64,000 nt of DNA from Odiellus spinosus (lineage: Eukaryota > Arthropoda > Arachnida > Opiliones > Phalangiidae), in NCBI GenBank assembly GCA_963920705.1, contig OY987225.1:3732501-3796500 (forward strand). Reading direction: 5' to 3'. Made by a program: the position numbers and the translations under genes. Each line of letters starts with the position of its first letter. Positions within the stretch are counted from its first letter, which is position 1. Of the stretch, positions 42,341 to 56,700 are shown in pieces. The notes under the pieces are model-generated. The model was not told where the DNA came from. It ran no database searches and saw only the letters and a list, made by a program, of their open reading frames with translations.

Positions 42341-44000
42341 AAATAATACACCCCCTGTGAAATAAATAATTAAAAATTTTACAAGGGGTATCCCTTGTAA
42401 AAAAAATAATACACCCCTGTAAAATAACTAATCAAAGATTTTAAGAGGGGTACAACTTGTAAAAAAATTAATACACCCCCTGTAAAATAAATAATCAAAG
42501 ATTATACAAGGGGTAACAATTGAAAAAAAAATAATACACCACTGTAAAATAAATAATCAATGATTTTACAGGGGTACCCCTTGTAAAAAAAATAATACAC
42601 CCCCTATAAAATAAATAATACACCCCCTGTAAAATAAATAATCCAAAATTTTAAAGGGTTACCCCTTGTAAAAAATTAATACACCCCCTGTAAAATAAAT
42701 AATCAAAGATTTTACAAGGGGAACCCCTTGTAAAAAGATAATACCCCATGTAAAATAAATAACCAAAGATTATACAAGGGGTAACAATTGAAAAAAAAAA
42801 ATAATACACCCCTGTAAAATAAATAATCAAAGATTTTACAAGGGGTACCTCTTGTAAAAAAAATAATACACCCCCTATAAAATAAATAATCAAAGATTAT
42901 ACAAGGGGTTCTCCTGGTAAAAAAAATAATACACCCCCTGTAAAATAAATAATCAAAAATTTTAAAGGGGTACCCCTTGTAAAAAAATAATCAACCCCCT
43001 GTAAAATAAATTATCAAAAATTTTACAAGGGGTACCCTTGTAAAAAAAATAATATACCCTATGTAAAATATGTAATCAAAAATTTTACAAGGGGAACTCT
43101 TTGTTAAAAAAATAATACATCCCGTAAAATAGATAATCAAAAATTTTACAAGGGGTACCCCTTGTAAAAAAAATAATACACCCCCTGTGAAATAAATAAT
43201 TAAAAATTTTACAAGGGGTATCCCTTGTAAAAAAAATAATACACCCCTGTAAAATAACTAATCAAAGATTTTAAGAGGGGTACAACTTGTAAAAAAATTA
43301 ATACACCCCCTGTAAAATAAATAATCAAAGATTATACAAGGGGTAACAATTGAAAAAAAAATAATACACCACTGTAAAATAAATAATCAATGATTTTACA
43401 GGGGTACCCCTTGTAAAAAAAATAATACACCCCCTATAAAATAAATAATACACCCCCTGTAAAATAAATAATCCAAAATTTTAAAGGGTTACCCCTTGTA
43501 AAAAATTAATACACCCCCTGTAAAATAAATAATCAAAGATTTTACAAGGGGAACCCCTTGTAAAAAGATAATACCCCATGTAAAATAAATAACCAAAGAT
43601 TATACAAGGGGTAACAATTGAAAAAAAAAATAATACACCCCTGTAAAATAAATAATCAAAGATTTTACAAGGGGTACCTCTTGTAAAAAAAATAATACAC
43701 CCCCTATAAAATAAATAATCAAAGATTATACAAGGGGTTCTCCTGGTAAAAAAAATAATACACCCCCTGTAAAATAAATAATCAAAAATTTTAAAGGGGT
43801 ACCCCTTGTAAAAAAATAATCAACCCCCTGTAAAATAAATTATCAAAAATTTTACAAGGGGTACCCTTGTAAAAAAAAATAATATACCCTATGTAAAATA
43901 TGTAATCAAAAATTTTACAAGGGGAACTCTTTGTTAAAAAAATAATACATCCCGTAAAATAGATAATCAAAAATTTTACAAGGGGTACCCCTTGTAAAAA
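42341..44000. repeat. Tandem pair of 830-bp higher-order units
   Basis: The text from about 42341 to 43170 is repeated from about 43171 to 43990. TAAAAATTTTACAAGGGGTA is at 42371 and 43201, and ACTGTAAAATAAATAATCAA at 42541 and 43371, both offset 830. The offset becomes 829 after one A is lost in a run near 43620. The match ends near 43995. Identity is almost complete, so this is a recent unequal exchange or an assembly duplication. Confidence 0.9.
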
Positions 44001-44354
44001 AAGTAAGACACCCCATGTAAAATAAATAATCAAAGATTTTACAAGGGGTACCTCTTGTAAAAAAATTAATTCACCCCCTGTAAAATAAATAATCAAAGAT
44101 TTTACAAGGGGTACCCTTGTAAAAAAAAAATAATATACCCTTGTAAAAAAAAAATAATATACCCTATGTAAAATAAATAATCAAAAATTTTACAAAGGGA
44201 ACTCTTTGTAAAAAAAATAATACACCCCTGTAAAATAAATAATCAAAAATTTTACAAGGGGTACCCCTTGTAAAAATAAATACACCCCCTGTAAAATAAA
44301 TAATCAAACATTTTACAAGTGGTACCCCTTGTAAAAAAAAATAATACACCCCCT

Positions 44355-45680
44355 GTGAAATAAATAATTAAAAATTTTACAAGGGGTATCCCTTGTAAAA
44401 AAAAATAATACACCCCTGTAAAATAACTAATCAAAGATTTTAAGAGGGGTACAACTTGTAAAAAAATTAATACACCCCCTGTAAAATAAATAATCAAGGA
44501 TTTTACAAGAGGAACCCCTTGTAAAAAGATAATACACCCCCTGTAAAATAAATAATCAAAGATAATACAAGGGGTAACAATTGAAAAAAAAATAATACAA
44601 CCCTGTAAAATAAATAATCAAAGATTTTATAAGGGGTACCTCTTGTAAAAAAAATAATACACCCCCTATAAAATAAATAATCAAAGATTATAAAAGGGGT
44701 ACCCCTTGTAAAAAAAATAATACACCCCCTGTAAAATAAATAGTCAAAGATATTACAAGGGGTTCTCCTAGTAAAAAAAATAATACACCCCCTGTAAAAT
44801 AAATAATCAAAAATTTTAAAGGGGTACCCCTTGTAAAAAAAAAATACCCCCCTGTAAAATAAATGATCAGAAATTTTACAAGGGGTACCCTTTGTGAAAA
44901 AATAATACACCCCTTGTAAAATAAATAATCAAAAATTTTACAAGGGGTAACTCTTATAAAAAAATAATATACCCCCCGTAAAATAAATAATCAAAGATTT
45001 TACAAGGGGTACTCCTTGTAAAAAAAATAATACACCCCCTGTAAAATAAATAATCAAACATTTTACAAGGAGTAACTCTAATAAACAAAATAATACACCC
45101 CCTGTAAAATAAATAATCAAAGATTTTACAAGGGGTACACCTTGTAAAAAAAAATAATTCACCCCCTATAAAATAAATAATCAAAAATGTTATAGGGGTA
45201 CCCCTTGTAAAAAAAATAATACACCCCCTGTAAAATAAATAATCAAAAATTTTAAAGGGGTACCCCTTGTAAAAAAAAGAATACACCCCCTGTAAAATAA
45301 ATAATAATACACCCCCTGTAAAATAAATAATGAAAAATTTTACAAGGGGTAACACTTATAAAAACAATAATACACCCTATATAAAATAAATAATCAAAAA
45401 TTTTAAAGGGGTACCCCTTGTAAAAAAAATAATACACCCCCTGTAAAATAAATAATCAAAGATTTTAAAGGGTTATCCCTTGTAAAAAAAAATAATCCAA
45501 CCATGTAAAATAAATAATCAAACATTTTACAGGGGTACCCCTTGTAAAAAAATAATTCACCCCCTGAAAAAAAAATAATCAAAGATTATACAAGGGGTAA
45601 CAATTGTAAAAAAAATAATACACCTCCTGTAAAATGAATAATCAAAGATTTTACAAGGGGTACCCCTTGTAAAAACAATA
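44355..45680. repeat. Higher-order block A2, copy of block A1
   Basis: Second copy of the 40.7-42.0 kb block, with a few base changes and small indels. It continues in a similar monomer order for a few hundred bases beyond. Confidence 0.8.
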
Positions 45681-48600
45681 ATAATTAACCCCTGTAAAAT
45701 AAATAATCAAAGATTATACAAGGGGTACCTCTTGTAAAAAAAATAATACACCCCCTTAAAATAAATAGTCAAAGATATTACAAGGGGTTCTCCTAGAAAA
45801 AAAAAATAATACACCCCCTGTAAAATAAATAATCAAAAATTTTAAAGGGGTACCCCTTGTAAAAAAAATAAATACACCCCCTGTAAAATAAATGATCAGA
45901 AAGTTTACAAGGGGTACCCTTTGTAAAAAAAATATTACACCCCCTGTAAAATAAACAATCAAAGATTTTACAATTGGTACCCCTTGTAAAAAAATAATAA
46001 ACCTCCAATAAAATAAATAATCAAAGATTTTACAAGGGGTACACCTTGTAAAAAAATAATACACCAACTATAAAAAAAATAATTAAAAATTTTATAGGGG
46101 TACACCTTGTAAAAAAAATAATACACCCTCTGTAAAATAAATAATCAAAAATTTTAAAGGGGACACATCTTGTAAAAAAAATAATACCCCCCTGTAAAAT
46201 AAATAATCAGAAATTTTACAAGGGGTACCCTTTGTAAAAAAATAATACACCCCCTGTAAAATAAATAATCAAAAATTTTACGAGGGGTAACACTAATAAA
46301 AAAAATAATACACCCCCTGTAAAATAAATAATCAAAAATTTTAAAGGGGTACCCCTGGTAAAAAAAAAATAATACAACTACTGTCAAATAAATAATCAAA
46401 GATTTTAAAGGGTTATTCCTTGTAAAAAAATAATCCACCCCCTGTAAAATAAATAATCAAACATTTTACAGAGTGTACCCCTTGTAAAAAAATAATTCAC
46501 CCCTGTAAAATAAATAATCAAAGATTATACAAGGGGTAACAATTGAAAAAAAAATAATACACCCCCTTTAAAATAAATAATCAGAAATTTTACAAGGGGT
46601 ACCCTTTGTAAAAAAATAATACACCCCCTGTAAAATAAATAATCAAAGATTTTACAAGGGGTACCTCTTGTAAAAAAAAATAATATACCCCCTGTAAAAT
46701 AAATAATCAAAGATTTTACAAGGGGTACTCCTTGTAAAAAAATAATACACCCCCTGTAAAATAAATAATCAAAAATTTTACAAGGGGTAACTTTAATAAA
46801 AAAAAATAATACACCCCCTGTAAAATAAATAATCAAAGATTTTACAAGGGGTACCCCTTGTAAAAAAATAATAAACCTCCTATAAAATAAATAATCAAAG
46901 ATTTTACAAGGGGTACACTTTGTAAAAAAAAGAATACACCCCCTATAAAATAAATAATCAAAACCTTTATAGGGGTACCCCTTGTAAAAAAAATAATACA
47001 CCGCCTGTAAAATAAATAATCAAAAATTTTACAAGGGGTAACTCTTATAAAAAAAAATAATACACCCCCTGTAAAATAAATAATCAAAGATTATACAAGG
47101 GGTACCCCTTGTAAAAATAATAATACACCCCCTTTAAAATAAATATTCAAGGGTACCCCTTATAAAAAAAATAATACACCCCCTGTAAAATAAATAATCA
47201 GAAATTTTACAAGGGGTACCCTTTGTAAAAAAATAATACACCCCCTGTAAAATAAATAATCAAAAACTTTACAAGGGGTAACTCTTATAAAAAAAATAAT
47301 ACACCCCCTGTAAAATAAATAATCAAAGATTATACAAGGGGTGCCCCTTGTAAAAAAATAAATACACCCCCTGTAAAATAAATAATCAAAAAATTTAAAG
47401 GGTTACCCCTTGTAAAAAAAATAATACACTCCCTGTAAAATAAATAATCAGAAATTTTACAAAGGGGTACCCTTTGTAAAAAAAAATAATACACCCCCTG
47501 TAAAATAAATAATCAAAAATTTTACAAGGGGTAACTCTTATAAAAAAAATAATACACCCCCTGTAAAATAAATAATCAAAGATTTTACAAGTGGTACTTC
47601 TTGTAAAAAAAATAATATACCCCCTGCAAAATAAATAATCAAAGATTTTACAAGGGGTACTCCTTGTAAAAAAATAATACACCCCCTGTAAAATAAATAA
47701 TCAAAAATTTTACAAGGGGTACCCCTTGTAAAAATAATAATACACCACCTTTAAAATAAATATTCAAGGGTACCCCTTGTAAAAAAAAGAATACACCCCC
47801 TGTAAAATAAAAAATCAGAAATTTTACAAGGGGTACCCTTTGTAAAATAAATAATCAAAAATTTTACAAGGGGTAACTCTTATAAAAAAAATAATACACC
47901 CCCTGTAAAATAAATAATCAAAGATTATACAAGGGGTACCCCTTGTAAAAAAATTAATAAACCCCCTTAAAATAAATAATCAAAAATTTTAAAGGGGTAC
48001 CCCTTGTAAAAAAAATAATACACCCCCTGTAAAATAAATAATCAGAAATTTTACAAAGGGGCAAAGGGGTACCCTTTGTAAAAAAATAATACACCCCCTG
48101 TAAAATAAATAATCAAAAATTTTAAAGGGTTATCCCTTGTAAAAAAAATAGTCCACCCCCTGTAAAATAAATAATCAAATATTTTACAAGGGGTACCCCT
48201 TGTAAAAAAATAATACACCCCCTGTAAAATAAATAAAGATTTTACAAGGGGAACCTCTTGCAAAAAAAAAATAATACACCCCCTGTAAAATAAATAATCA
48301 AAGATTATACAAGGGGTACCCCTTGTAAAAAAAATAATACACCCCCTGTAAAATAAATAGTCAAAGATATTAGAAGGGGTTCTCCTAGTAAAAAAAAAAT
48401 AATACACCCCCTGTAAAATAAATAATCAAAAATTTTAAAGGGGTACCCCTTGTAAAACAAATATTACACCCCCTGTAAAATAAATAATCAGAAATTTTAC
48501 AAAGGGGCAAAGGGGTACCCTTTGTAAAAAAAATAATACACCCCCTGTAAAATAAATAATCAAAAATTTTAAAGGTTTATCCCTTTCAAAAAAATAGTCC

Positions 48601-50739
48601 ACCCCCTGTAAAATAAATAATCAAACATTTTACAAGGGGTACCCCTTGTAAAAAAATAATACACCCCCTGTAAAATAAATAAAGATTTTACAAGGGGAAC
48701 CTCTTGCAAAAAAAAATAATACACCCCCTGTAAAATAAATAATCAAAGATTATACAAGGGGTACCCCTTGTAAAAAAAATAATACACCCCCTGTAAAATA
48801 AATAGTCTAAGATATTAGAAGGGGTTCTCCTAGTAAAAAAAAATAATACACCCCCTGTAAAATAAATAATCAAAAATTTTAAAGGGGTGCCCCTTGTAAA
48901 AAAAAATACACCCCCCCCTGTAAAATAAATGATCAGAAATTTTACAAGGGGTAACTCTAATAAAATAATAATACACCCCCTGTAAAATAAATAATCAAAG
49001 ATTTTACAAGGGGTACCCCTTGTAAAAAAATAATAAACCTCATATAAAATAAATAATGAAAGATTTTACAAGGGGTACACCTTGTAAAAAAAATAATACA
49101 CTCCCTTTAAAATAAATAATCAAAAATTTTAAAGGGGTACCCCTTGTAAAAAAAATAATACACCCCCTGTAAAATAAATAATCAGAAATTTTACAAGGGG
49201 TACCCCTTATTAAAAAAAAATAATACATCCCCTGTAAAATAAAAAATCAAAAATTATACAAGGGGTAACTCTTGTAAAAAAAATAATACACCCCCTGTAA
49301 AATAAATAATCAAAGATTTTACACTGGGTACCCCTTGTAAAAAAAATAATACACCCCTTGTAAAATAAATAATCAAAAATTTTACAAGGGGTACCCCTTG
49401 TAAAAAAATAATACAACCTCTATAAAATAAATAATCAAAGATTTTACAAGGGGTACCCCTTGTAAAAATAATAATAAATATTCAAAGATATTACAAGGGT
49501 TAACTCTTGTAAAAAAAAATAATACACCCCCTATAAAATAAATAATCAAAAATTTTAATGGGGTACCCATTGTAAAATAAATGCAACCCTGTAAAATAAA
49601 TAATCAAAGATTTTACAAGATGTGCCCTTGTAAAAAAATAACACTCCCCCAGTAAAATAAATAATCAAAAATTTTAAAGGGGTACCCCTTTTAAAAAAAA
49701 TAATACATCCCCTGTAAAATAAATAATCAAAAATTTTACAAGTTGTAACTCTTATAAAAAAAAAATAATAAACTCCCTATAAAATAAATAAGCAAAGATT
49801 TTGCAAGTGGTGCCCCTTGTGAAAATATAACACTCCCCCTGTAAAATAAATAATCAAAAATTTTAAAGGGTACCCCATGTAAAAAAAATAATACACCACT
49901 GTAAAATAAATAATCAAAGATTATACACGGGGTACCCCTTGTAAAAAAAATGATACATCCCCTGTAAAATAAATAATCTAAGATTTTAATAGGGGTACCC
50001 CTTGTAAAAAAATAATACACCTCTTGTTAAATAAATAATCAAAGATTATACAAGGGGTACCCATTGTAAAAAAAATAAAACACCCCCTGTAAAATAAATA
50101 ATCAAAGGTTTTACAAGGGGTACCTCTTGTAAAAAAAATTAATACACCCCCTGTAAAATAAAAAATAAAAAATAAAAAATTTTACAAGGGGTATCGCTTA
50201 AAAAAAATAATCCACCCCTTGTAAAATAAATAATCAAAAATTTTACAAGTGTAAAAAAATAATACACCCCCTGTAAAATAAATAATCAAAAATTTTACAA
50301 GGGGTAACTCTTATAAAAAAAAATAATACACCCCCTGTAAAATAAATAATATACCCCCTGTAAAATAAATAATCAAAAATTTTACAAGGGGTACCCCTTG
50401 TAAAAAAATAATACACCCCCTGTAAATTAATAATCAAAAATTTTAAAGGGGTACCCCTTGTAAAAAAAATAATACACCCCCTGTAAATTAATAATCAAAA
50501 ATTTTAAAGGGGTACCCCTTGTAAAAAAAATAATACACCCCCTGTAAAATAAATAATCAGAAATTTTACAAGGGGTACACTTTGTAAAAAAAAATAATAC
50601 ACCCCCTGTAAAATAAATAATCAAAAATTTTAAAGGGGTACCCATTGTAAAAAAAATAATACACCCCCTGTAAAATAATTCACAAAGATTTTAAAGGGTT
50701 ATCCCTTGTAAAAAAATATCCACCCCCTGTAAAATAAAT

Positions 50740-53700
50740 AATCAAACATTTTACAGGGGGTACCCCTTGTAAAAAAATAATTCACCCCCTGAAAAATAAA
50801 TGATGAAAGATTATACAAGGGGTAATAATTGTAAAAAAAATAATACACTCCCTATAAAATAAATAATCAAAAATTTTATAGGGTACCCCTTGTAAAAAAA
50901 AAAAATAATACACCCCCTGTAAAATAAATAATCAAAAATTTTATAGGGGTACCCCTAGTTAAAAAATAATACACCCCCTGTAAAATAAATAATCAAAAAT
51001 TTTAAAGGGGTACCCCTTGTAAAAAAAATAATACACCCCCTGTAAAATAAATAATCAGAAATTTTACAAGGGGTACCCTTTGTAAAAAAAATAATACACC
51101 CCCTGTAAAATAAATAATCAAAGATTTTACAAGGGGTACCCCTTGTAAAAAAATAATAAACCTCATATAAAATAAATAATCGAAGATTTTACAAGGGGTA
51201 CCCCTTGTAAAAAAATAATAAACCTCATATAAAATAAATAATCAAACATTTTACAGGGGGTACCCCTTGTAAAAAAATAATTCACCCCCTGAAAAATAAA
51301 TGATCAAAGATTATACAAGGGGTAACAATTGTAAAAAAAATAATACACCTCCTGTAAAATAAATAATCAAAAATTTTATAGGGTACCCCTTGTAAAAAAA
51401 ATAATACACCCCTTGTAAAATAAATAATCAAAAATTTTATAGGGGTACCCCTAGTAAGAAAAATAATACACCCCCTGTAAAATAAATAATCAAAAATTTT
51501 ACAAGGGGTAACTCTTATAAAAAAAAATAATACACCCCCTGTAAAACAAATAATCAAAGATTTTACAAGGGGTACCTCTTGTAAAAAAAATAATATACCC
51601 CCTGTAAAATAATTAATCAAAAATTTTACAAGGGGTAACTCTAATAAAAAAAATAATACACCCATTGTAAAATAAATAATCAAAGATTTTACAAGGGGTA
51701 CCCCTTGTAAAAAAAGTAATACACTCAATATAAAATAAATAATCAAAAATTTTATAGGGTACCCCTTGTAAAAAAAAATAATACACCCCCTGTAAAATGA
51801 ATAATCAAAAATTTTATAGGGGTACCCCTAGTAAAAAAAATAATACACCCCCTGTAAAATAAATAATCAAAAATTTTAAAGGGGTACCCCTTGTAAAAAA
51901 AATAATACACCCCCTGTAAAATAAATAATCAGAAATTTTACAAGGGGTACCCTTTGTAAAAAAAAATAATACACCTCCTGTAAAATAAATAATCAAAAAT
52001 TTTAAAGGGGTACCCATTGTAAAAAAAATAATACACCCCCTGTAAAATAAATAATCAAAGATTTTAAAGGGTTATCCCTTGTAAAAAAATATCCACCCCC
52101 TGTAAAATAAATAATGAAACATTTTACAGGGGGTACCCCTTGTAAAAAAATAATTCACCCCCTGAAAAATAAATGATGAAAGATTATACAAGGGGTAACA
52201 ATTGTAAAAAAAATAATACACTCCCTATAAAATAAATAATCAAAAATTTTATAGGGTACCCCTTGTAAAAAAAAAATAATACACCCCCTGTAAAATAAAT
52301 AATCAAAAATTTTATAGGGGTACCCCTAGTTAAAAAATAATACACACCCTGTAAAATAAATAATTAAAAATTTTAAAGGGGTACCCCTTGTAAAAAAAAT
52401 ATTTTACCCCCTGTAAAATAAATAATCAGAAATTTTACAAGGGGTACCCTTTGTAAAAAAAATAATACACCCCCTGTAAAATAAATAATCAAAGATTTTA
52501 CAAGGGGTACCTCTTGTAAAAAAATAATATACCCCCTGTAAAATAAATAATCAAATATTTTACAAGGGATAACTCTAATAAAAAAATAATACACCCCCTG
52601 TAAAATAAATAATCAAAGATTTTACAAGGGGTACCCCTTGTAAAAAAATAATAAACCTCATATAAAATATATAATCAAAGATTTTACAAGGGGTACCCAT
52701 TGTAAAAAAATAATAAACCTCATATAAAATAAATAATCAAACATTTTACAGGGGGTACCCCTTGTAAAAAAATAATTCACCCCCTGAAAAATAAATGATC
52801 AAAGATTATACAAGGGGTAACAATTGTAAAAAAAATAATACACCTCCTGTAAAATAAATAATCAAAAATTTTATAGGGTACCCCTTGTAAAAAAAAATAA
52901 TACACCCCCTGTAAAATAAATAATCAAAAATTTTATAGGGGTACCCCTAGTAAAAAAAATAATACATCCCCTGTAAAATAAATAATCAAAAATTTTAAAG
53001 GGGTACCCCTTGTAAAAAAAATAATACACCCCCTGTAAAATAAATAATCAAAAATTTTAAAGGAGTACCCCTTGTAAAAAAAATAATACACCCCCTGTAA
53101 AATAAATAATCAAAGATTTTAAAGGGTTATCCCTTATAAAAAAATAATCCGCCCCCTGTAAAATAAATAATCAAACATTTTACAGGGGGTACCCCTTGTA
53201 AAAAAATAATTCACCCCCTGAAAAATAAATGATCAAAGATTATACAAGGGGTATCAATTGTAAAAAAAATAATACCTCCTGTAAAATAAATAATCAAAGA
53301 TTTTACAAGGGGTACACCTTGGAAAAAAAAAATAATACACTCCCTATAAAATAAATAATCAAAAATTTTATAGGGTACCCCTTGTAAAAAAAAAAATAAT
53401 ACACCCCCTGTAAAATAAATAATCAAAAATTTTATAGGGGTACCCCTAGTAAAAAAAAATAATACACCCCCTGTAAAATAAATAATCAAAAATTTTAAAG
53501 GGGTACCCCTTGTAAAAAAAATAATGCACCCCCTGTAAAATAAATAATCAAAAATTTTACAAGGGGTACCCCTAGTAAAAAAAAAATAATACACCCCCTG
53601 TAAAATAAATAATCAAAAATTTTAAAGGGGTACCCCTTGTAAAAAAAATAATGCACCCCCTGTAAAATAAATAATCAAAAATTTTACAAGGGGTACCCCT

Positions 53701-56700
53701 TGTAAAAAAATAATACACCCTCTGTAAAATAAATAATCAAAAATTTTACAAGGGGTAACTCTTATAAAAAAAAATAATACACCCCCTGTAAAATAAATAA
53801 TCAAAGATTTTACAAGGGGTACCTCTTGTAAAAAAAAATAATATACCCCCTGTAAAATAATTTATCAAAAATTTTACAAGGGGTAACTCTAATAAAAAAA
53901 ATAATACACCCCCTGTAAAATAAATAATCAAAGATTTTACAAGGGGTACCCCTTGTAAAAAAATAATAAACCTCATATAAAATAAATAATCAAAGATTTT
54001 ACAAGGGGTACACCTTGTAAAAAAAATAATACACTCAATATAAAATAAATAATCAAAAATTTTATAGGGTACCCCTTGTAAAAAAAAATAATACACCCCC
54101 TGTAAAATAAATAATCAAAAATTTTATAGGGGTACCCTTAGTAAAAAAAATAATACACCCCCTGTAAAATAAATAATCAAAAATTTTAAAGGGGTACCCC
54201 TTGTAAAAAAAATAATACACCCCCTGTAAAATAAATAATCAAAAATTTTACAAGGGGTACCCCTTGTAAAAAAATAATACACCCCCTGTAAAATAAATAA
54301 TCAAAAATTTTACAAGGGGTAACTCTTATAAAAAAAATAATACACCCCCTGTAAAATAAATAATCAAAGATTTTACAAGGGGTACCTCTTGTAAAAAAAA
54401 TAATATACCCCCTGTAAAATAATTAATCAAAGATTTTACAAGGGGTACCTCTTGTAAAAAAAATAATATACCCCCTGTAAAATAATTTATCAAAAATTTT
54501 ACAAGGGGTAACTCTAATAAAAAAAATAATACACCCCCTGTAAAATAAATAATCAAAGATTTTACAAGGGGTACCCCTTGTAAAAAAATAATAAACCTCA
54601 TATAAAATAAATAATCAAAGATTTTACAAGGGGTACAACTTGTAAAAAAAATAATACACTCAATATAAAATAAATAAACAAAAATTTTATAGGGTACCCC
54701 TTGTAAAAAAAAAAAATAATACACCCCCTGTAAAATTAATAATCAAAAATTTTATAGGGGTACCCCTAGTAAAAAAAATAACACACCCCCTGTAAAATAA
54801 ATATTCAAAAATTTTAAAGGGGTACCCCTTGTAAAAAAAATAATACACCCCCTGTAAAATAAATAATCAGAAATTTTACAAGGGGTACCCTTTGTAAAAA
54901 AAAATAATACACCCCCTGTAAAATAAATAATCAAAGATTTTAAAGGGTTATCCCTTGTAAAAAAATATCCACCCCCTGTAAAATAAATAATCAAACATTT
55001 TACAGGGGGTACCCCTTGTAAAAAAATAATTCACCCCCTGAAAAATAAATGATGAAAGATTATACAAGGGGTAACAATTGTAAAAAAAATAATATACTCC
55101 CTATAAAATAAATAATCAAAAATTTTATAGGGTACCCCTTGTAAAAAAAAAATAATACACCCCCTGTAAAATAAATAATCAAAAATTTTATAGGGGTACC
55201 CCTTGTAAAAAAATAATACACCCCCTGTAAAATAAATAATCAGAAATTTTACAAGGGGTACCCTTTGTAAAAAAAAAATAATACACCCCCTGTAAAATAA
55301 ATAATCAAAAATTTTAAAGGGGTACCCTTGTAAAAAAAATAATACACCCCCTGTAAAATAAATAATCAAAGATTTTAAAGGGTTATCCCTTGTAAAAAAA
55401 TATCCACCCCCTGTAAAATAAATAATCAAACATTTCACAGGGGGTACCCCTTGTAAAAAAATAATTCACCCCCTGAAAATTAAATGATGAAAGATTATAC
55501 AAGGGGTAACAATTGTAAAAAAAATAATACACTCCCTATAAAATAAATAATCAAAAATTTTATAGGGTACCCCTTGTAAAAAAAAATAATAATACACCCC
55601 CTGTAAAATAAATAATCAAAAATTTTATAGGGGTACCCCTAGTTAAAAAATAATACACCCCCTGTAAAATAAATAATCAAAAATTTTAAAGGGGTACCCC
55701 TTGTAAAAAAAATAATACACCCCCTGTAAAATAAATAATCAGAAATTTTACAAGGGGTACCCTTTGTAAAAAAAATAATACACCCCCTGTAAAATAAATA
55801 ATCAAAGATTTTACAAGGGGTACCTCTTGTAAAAAAATAATATACCCCCTGTAAAATAAATAATCAAAAATTTTACAAGGGGTAACTCTAATAAAAAAAA
55901 ATACTCCCCCTGTAAAATAAATAATCAAAGATTTTACAAGGGGTACCCCTTGTAAAAAAATAATAAACCTCATATAAAATAAATAATCAAAGATTTTACA
56001 AGGGGTACCCCTTGTAAAAAAATAATAAACCTCATATAAAATAAATAATCAAACATTTTACAGGGGGTACCCCTTGTAAAAAAATAATTCACCCCCTGAA
56101 AAATAAATGATCAAAGATTATACAAGGGGTAACAATTGTAAAAAAAATAATACACCTCCTGTAAAATAAATAATCAAAAATTTTATAGGGTACCCCTAGT
56201 AAAAAAAATAATACACCCCCTGTAAAATAAATAATCAAAAATTTTAAAGGGGTACCCCTTGTAAAAAAAATAATACACCCCCTGTAAAATAAATAATCAG
56301 AAGTTTTACAAAGGGTACCCTTTGTAAAAAAAATAATACAACCCCTGTAAAATAAATAATCAAAAATTTTACAAGGGGTACCCCTTGTAAAAAAAATAAT
56401 ACACAACCTGTAAAATAAATAATCAAAAATTTTATTGGGGTACCCCTAGTAAAAAAAATAATACACCCCCTGTAAAATAAATAATTGAAAATTTTAAAGG
56501 GGTACCCCTTGTAAAAAAAAATAATACACCCTCTGTAAAATAAATAATCCGAAATTTTACAAGGGGTACCCTTTGTAAAAAAATAATACACCCCCTGTAA
56601 AATAAATAATCAAATATTTTAAAGGGGTACCCCTTGTAAAAAAATTAATACACTCCCTATAAAATAAATAATCAAAAATTTTATAGGGGTACCCCTAGTA